Assembly: GCA_020347085.1 (NCBI GenBank)
Contig: CP070769.1
Coordinates: 1,492,763-1,497,780, forward strand
Source of the DNA: Desulfobacterales bacterium
Lineage (GTDB): Bacteria > Desulfobacterota > Desulfobacteria > Desulfobacterales > C00003060
DNA length: 5,018 nt
Reading direction: 5' to 3'
Part shown: in pieces, positions 4,489-5,018 of the stretch
How positions within the stretch are numbered: position 1 is the stretch's first letter
How the letters are laid out: each line of letters starts with the position of its first letter
The notes under the pieces: generated by a model
The model's database searches: none
Seen by the model: the letters and a program-made list of their open reading frames with translations, nothing else
What the model was told of the DNA's origin: nothing
Program-made: the position numbers and the translations under genes

Positions 4489-5018
4489 ATGCCAAGAGAA
4501 GAAACTCATGAAGAAAAGAGAGAAGCGCCGCAAAGCTTCCGCGAGATTCTCCAGTTTTACCTCATCGACTGCAAGACTGCCCTCGGTAAGCTAATTGACG
4601 TCTCCATCATCCTTTTGAACCTAATTATCTGCGCCATTCTTGTGATTGAAACATATCCAATTTCTGAGGCAACTACTCACTTGCTGTGGAAAACAGAAGT
4701 CATTATCGTTTTCTTCTTCATAGTTGAGTATGCAGCAAGGTTGTACGGCGCAAGAAGCAGGCTTAAGCAGTTGGTGGAAGTTTACAGCATGATTGATCTT
4801 GTCGCAATATTACCAACCCTTTCTCTGCTGTTCCTGCCGGTGTTTGGCGTAACCCTTGATCTGGGTTTTATAAAGGGGATCAGAATAGTTAGGGTAGCTA
4901 GGATATTCAGGTTTCTTAGATTTACTGCAGACCCCGACTTCTTTTTCGGCAGTATTACAATGCCTTTTCTGAAGGTCGTTCGGCTGTTTCTTACAATACT
5001 CATCATATTTTTTGTGTC
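4489..5018 (+). CDS. Voltage-gated-type ion channel, S1-S4 sensor and start of S5 (3' partial)
   Basis: 176 codons are visible before the window ends with the frame still open. After a charged cytoplasmic N-terminus (1-35) come the helices of a voltage-sensor domain. S1 is about 36-57, ending ILVIETYP with E54. S2 is about 66-86, with the canonical F77-x-x-E80-x-x-x-R84. S3 is about 99-117, with SMIDLVAILP and the conserved D103. S4 is about 127-145, where K129, R132, R135, R138, R141 and R144 recur at every third residue. FLKVVRLFLTILIIFFV begins S5. The S2 and S3 acids and the S4 arginines are the charge-transfer elements of potassium, sodium and related channels in the inner membrane. Ion selectivity cannot be stated because the pore loop is outside the window. 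ATG 4489 is the first possible start after an in-frame TGA at 4483. It lacks a visible ribosome binding site. Confidence 0.9.
   Translation, partial: MPREETHEEKREAPQSFREILQFYLIDCKTALGKLIDVSIILLNLIICAILVIETYPISEATTHLLWKTEVIIVFFFIVEYAARLYGARSRLKQLVEVYSMIDLVAILPTLSLLFLPVFGVTLDLGFIKGIRIVRVARIFRFLRFTADPDFFFGSITMPFLKVVRLFLTILIIFFV

Overview
The window is bacterial DNA of fairly balanced base composition. All seven supported protein genes lie on the + strand. Both ends cut a gene: the left edge removes the N-terminus of an amidohydrolase and the right edge removes the pore half of a voltage-gated-type ion channel. No tRNA, rRNA, insertion sequence or CRISPR array was seen. Gram-negative-style signal peptides, purine-rich ribosome binding sites and the family flavour of the amidohydrolase, methyltransferase and Sm-like proteins would fit an environmental proteobacterium or Desulfobacterota-like organism. 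That placement is an impression and was not tested.

Layout from left to right: (1) 3-1103, a metal-dependent amidohydrolase of the imidazolonepropionase-like group, missing its start. (2) 1163-1705, a secreted, helical, four-cysteine protein of unknown function. (3) A 108-base spacer with a very GC-rich hairpin core. (4) 1814-2524, a secreted protein with an Ig-like domain followed by what looks like a degenerate HAD-type domain. (5) 2566-3228, a class I SAM-dependent methyltransferase that starts immediately after a run of nine T and has no Shine-Dalgarno sequence. (6) A GC-rich hairpin, then 3289-3525, a small glycine-rich orphan protein with a strong ribosome binding site. (7) A 190-base spacer with a good promoter candidate and two palindromes. 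(8) 3716-3991 and 4107-4346, two small beta-rich proteins that both resemble the Sm/LSm fold. (9) A 142-base spacer with a 7-bp stem-loop and a 43-codon open stretch that may be a coding remnant. (10) 4489 onward, the S1-S4 voltage-sensor half of an ion channel.

The genes do not form one obvious pathway. Genes 2 and 3 are both exported and could work in the envelope. The methyltransferase and the 78-aa protein are separated by a terminator-like hairpin. The two Sm-like genes are the most suggestive functional pair. Their spacers of 100-200 bases, each with its own palindromes or hairpins, suggest several short transcription units rather than one tight operon.
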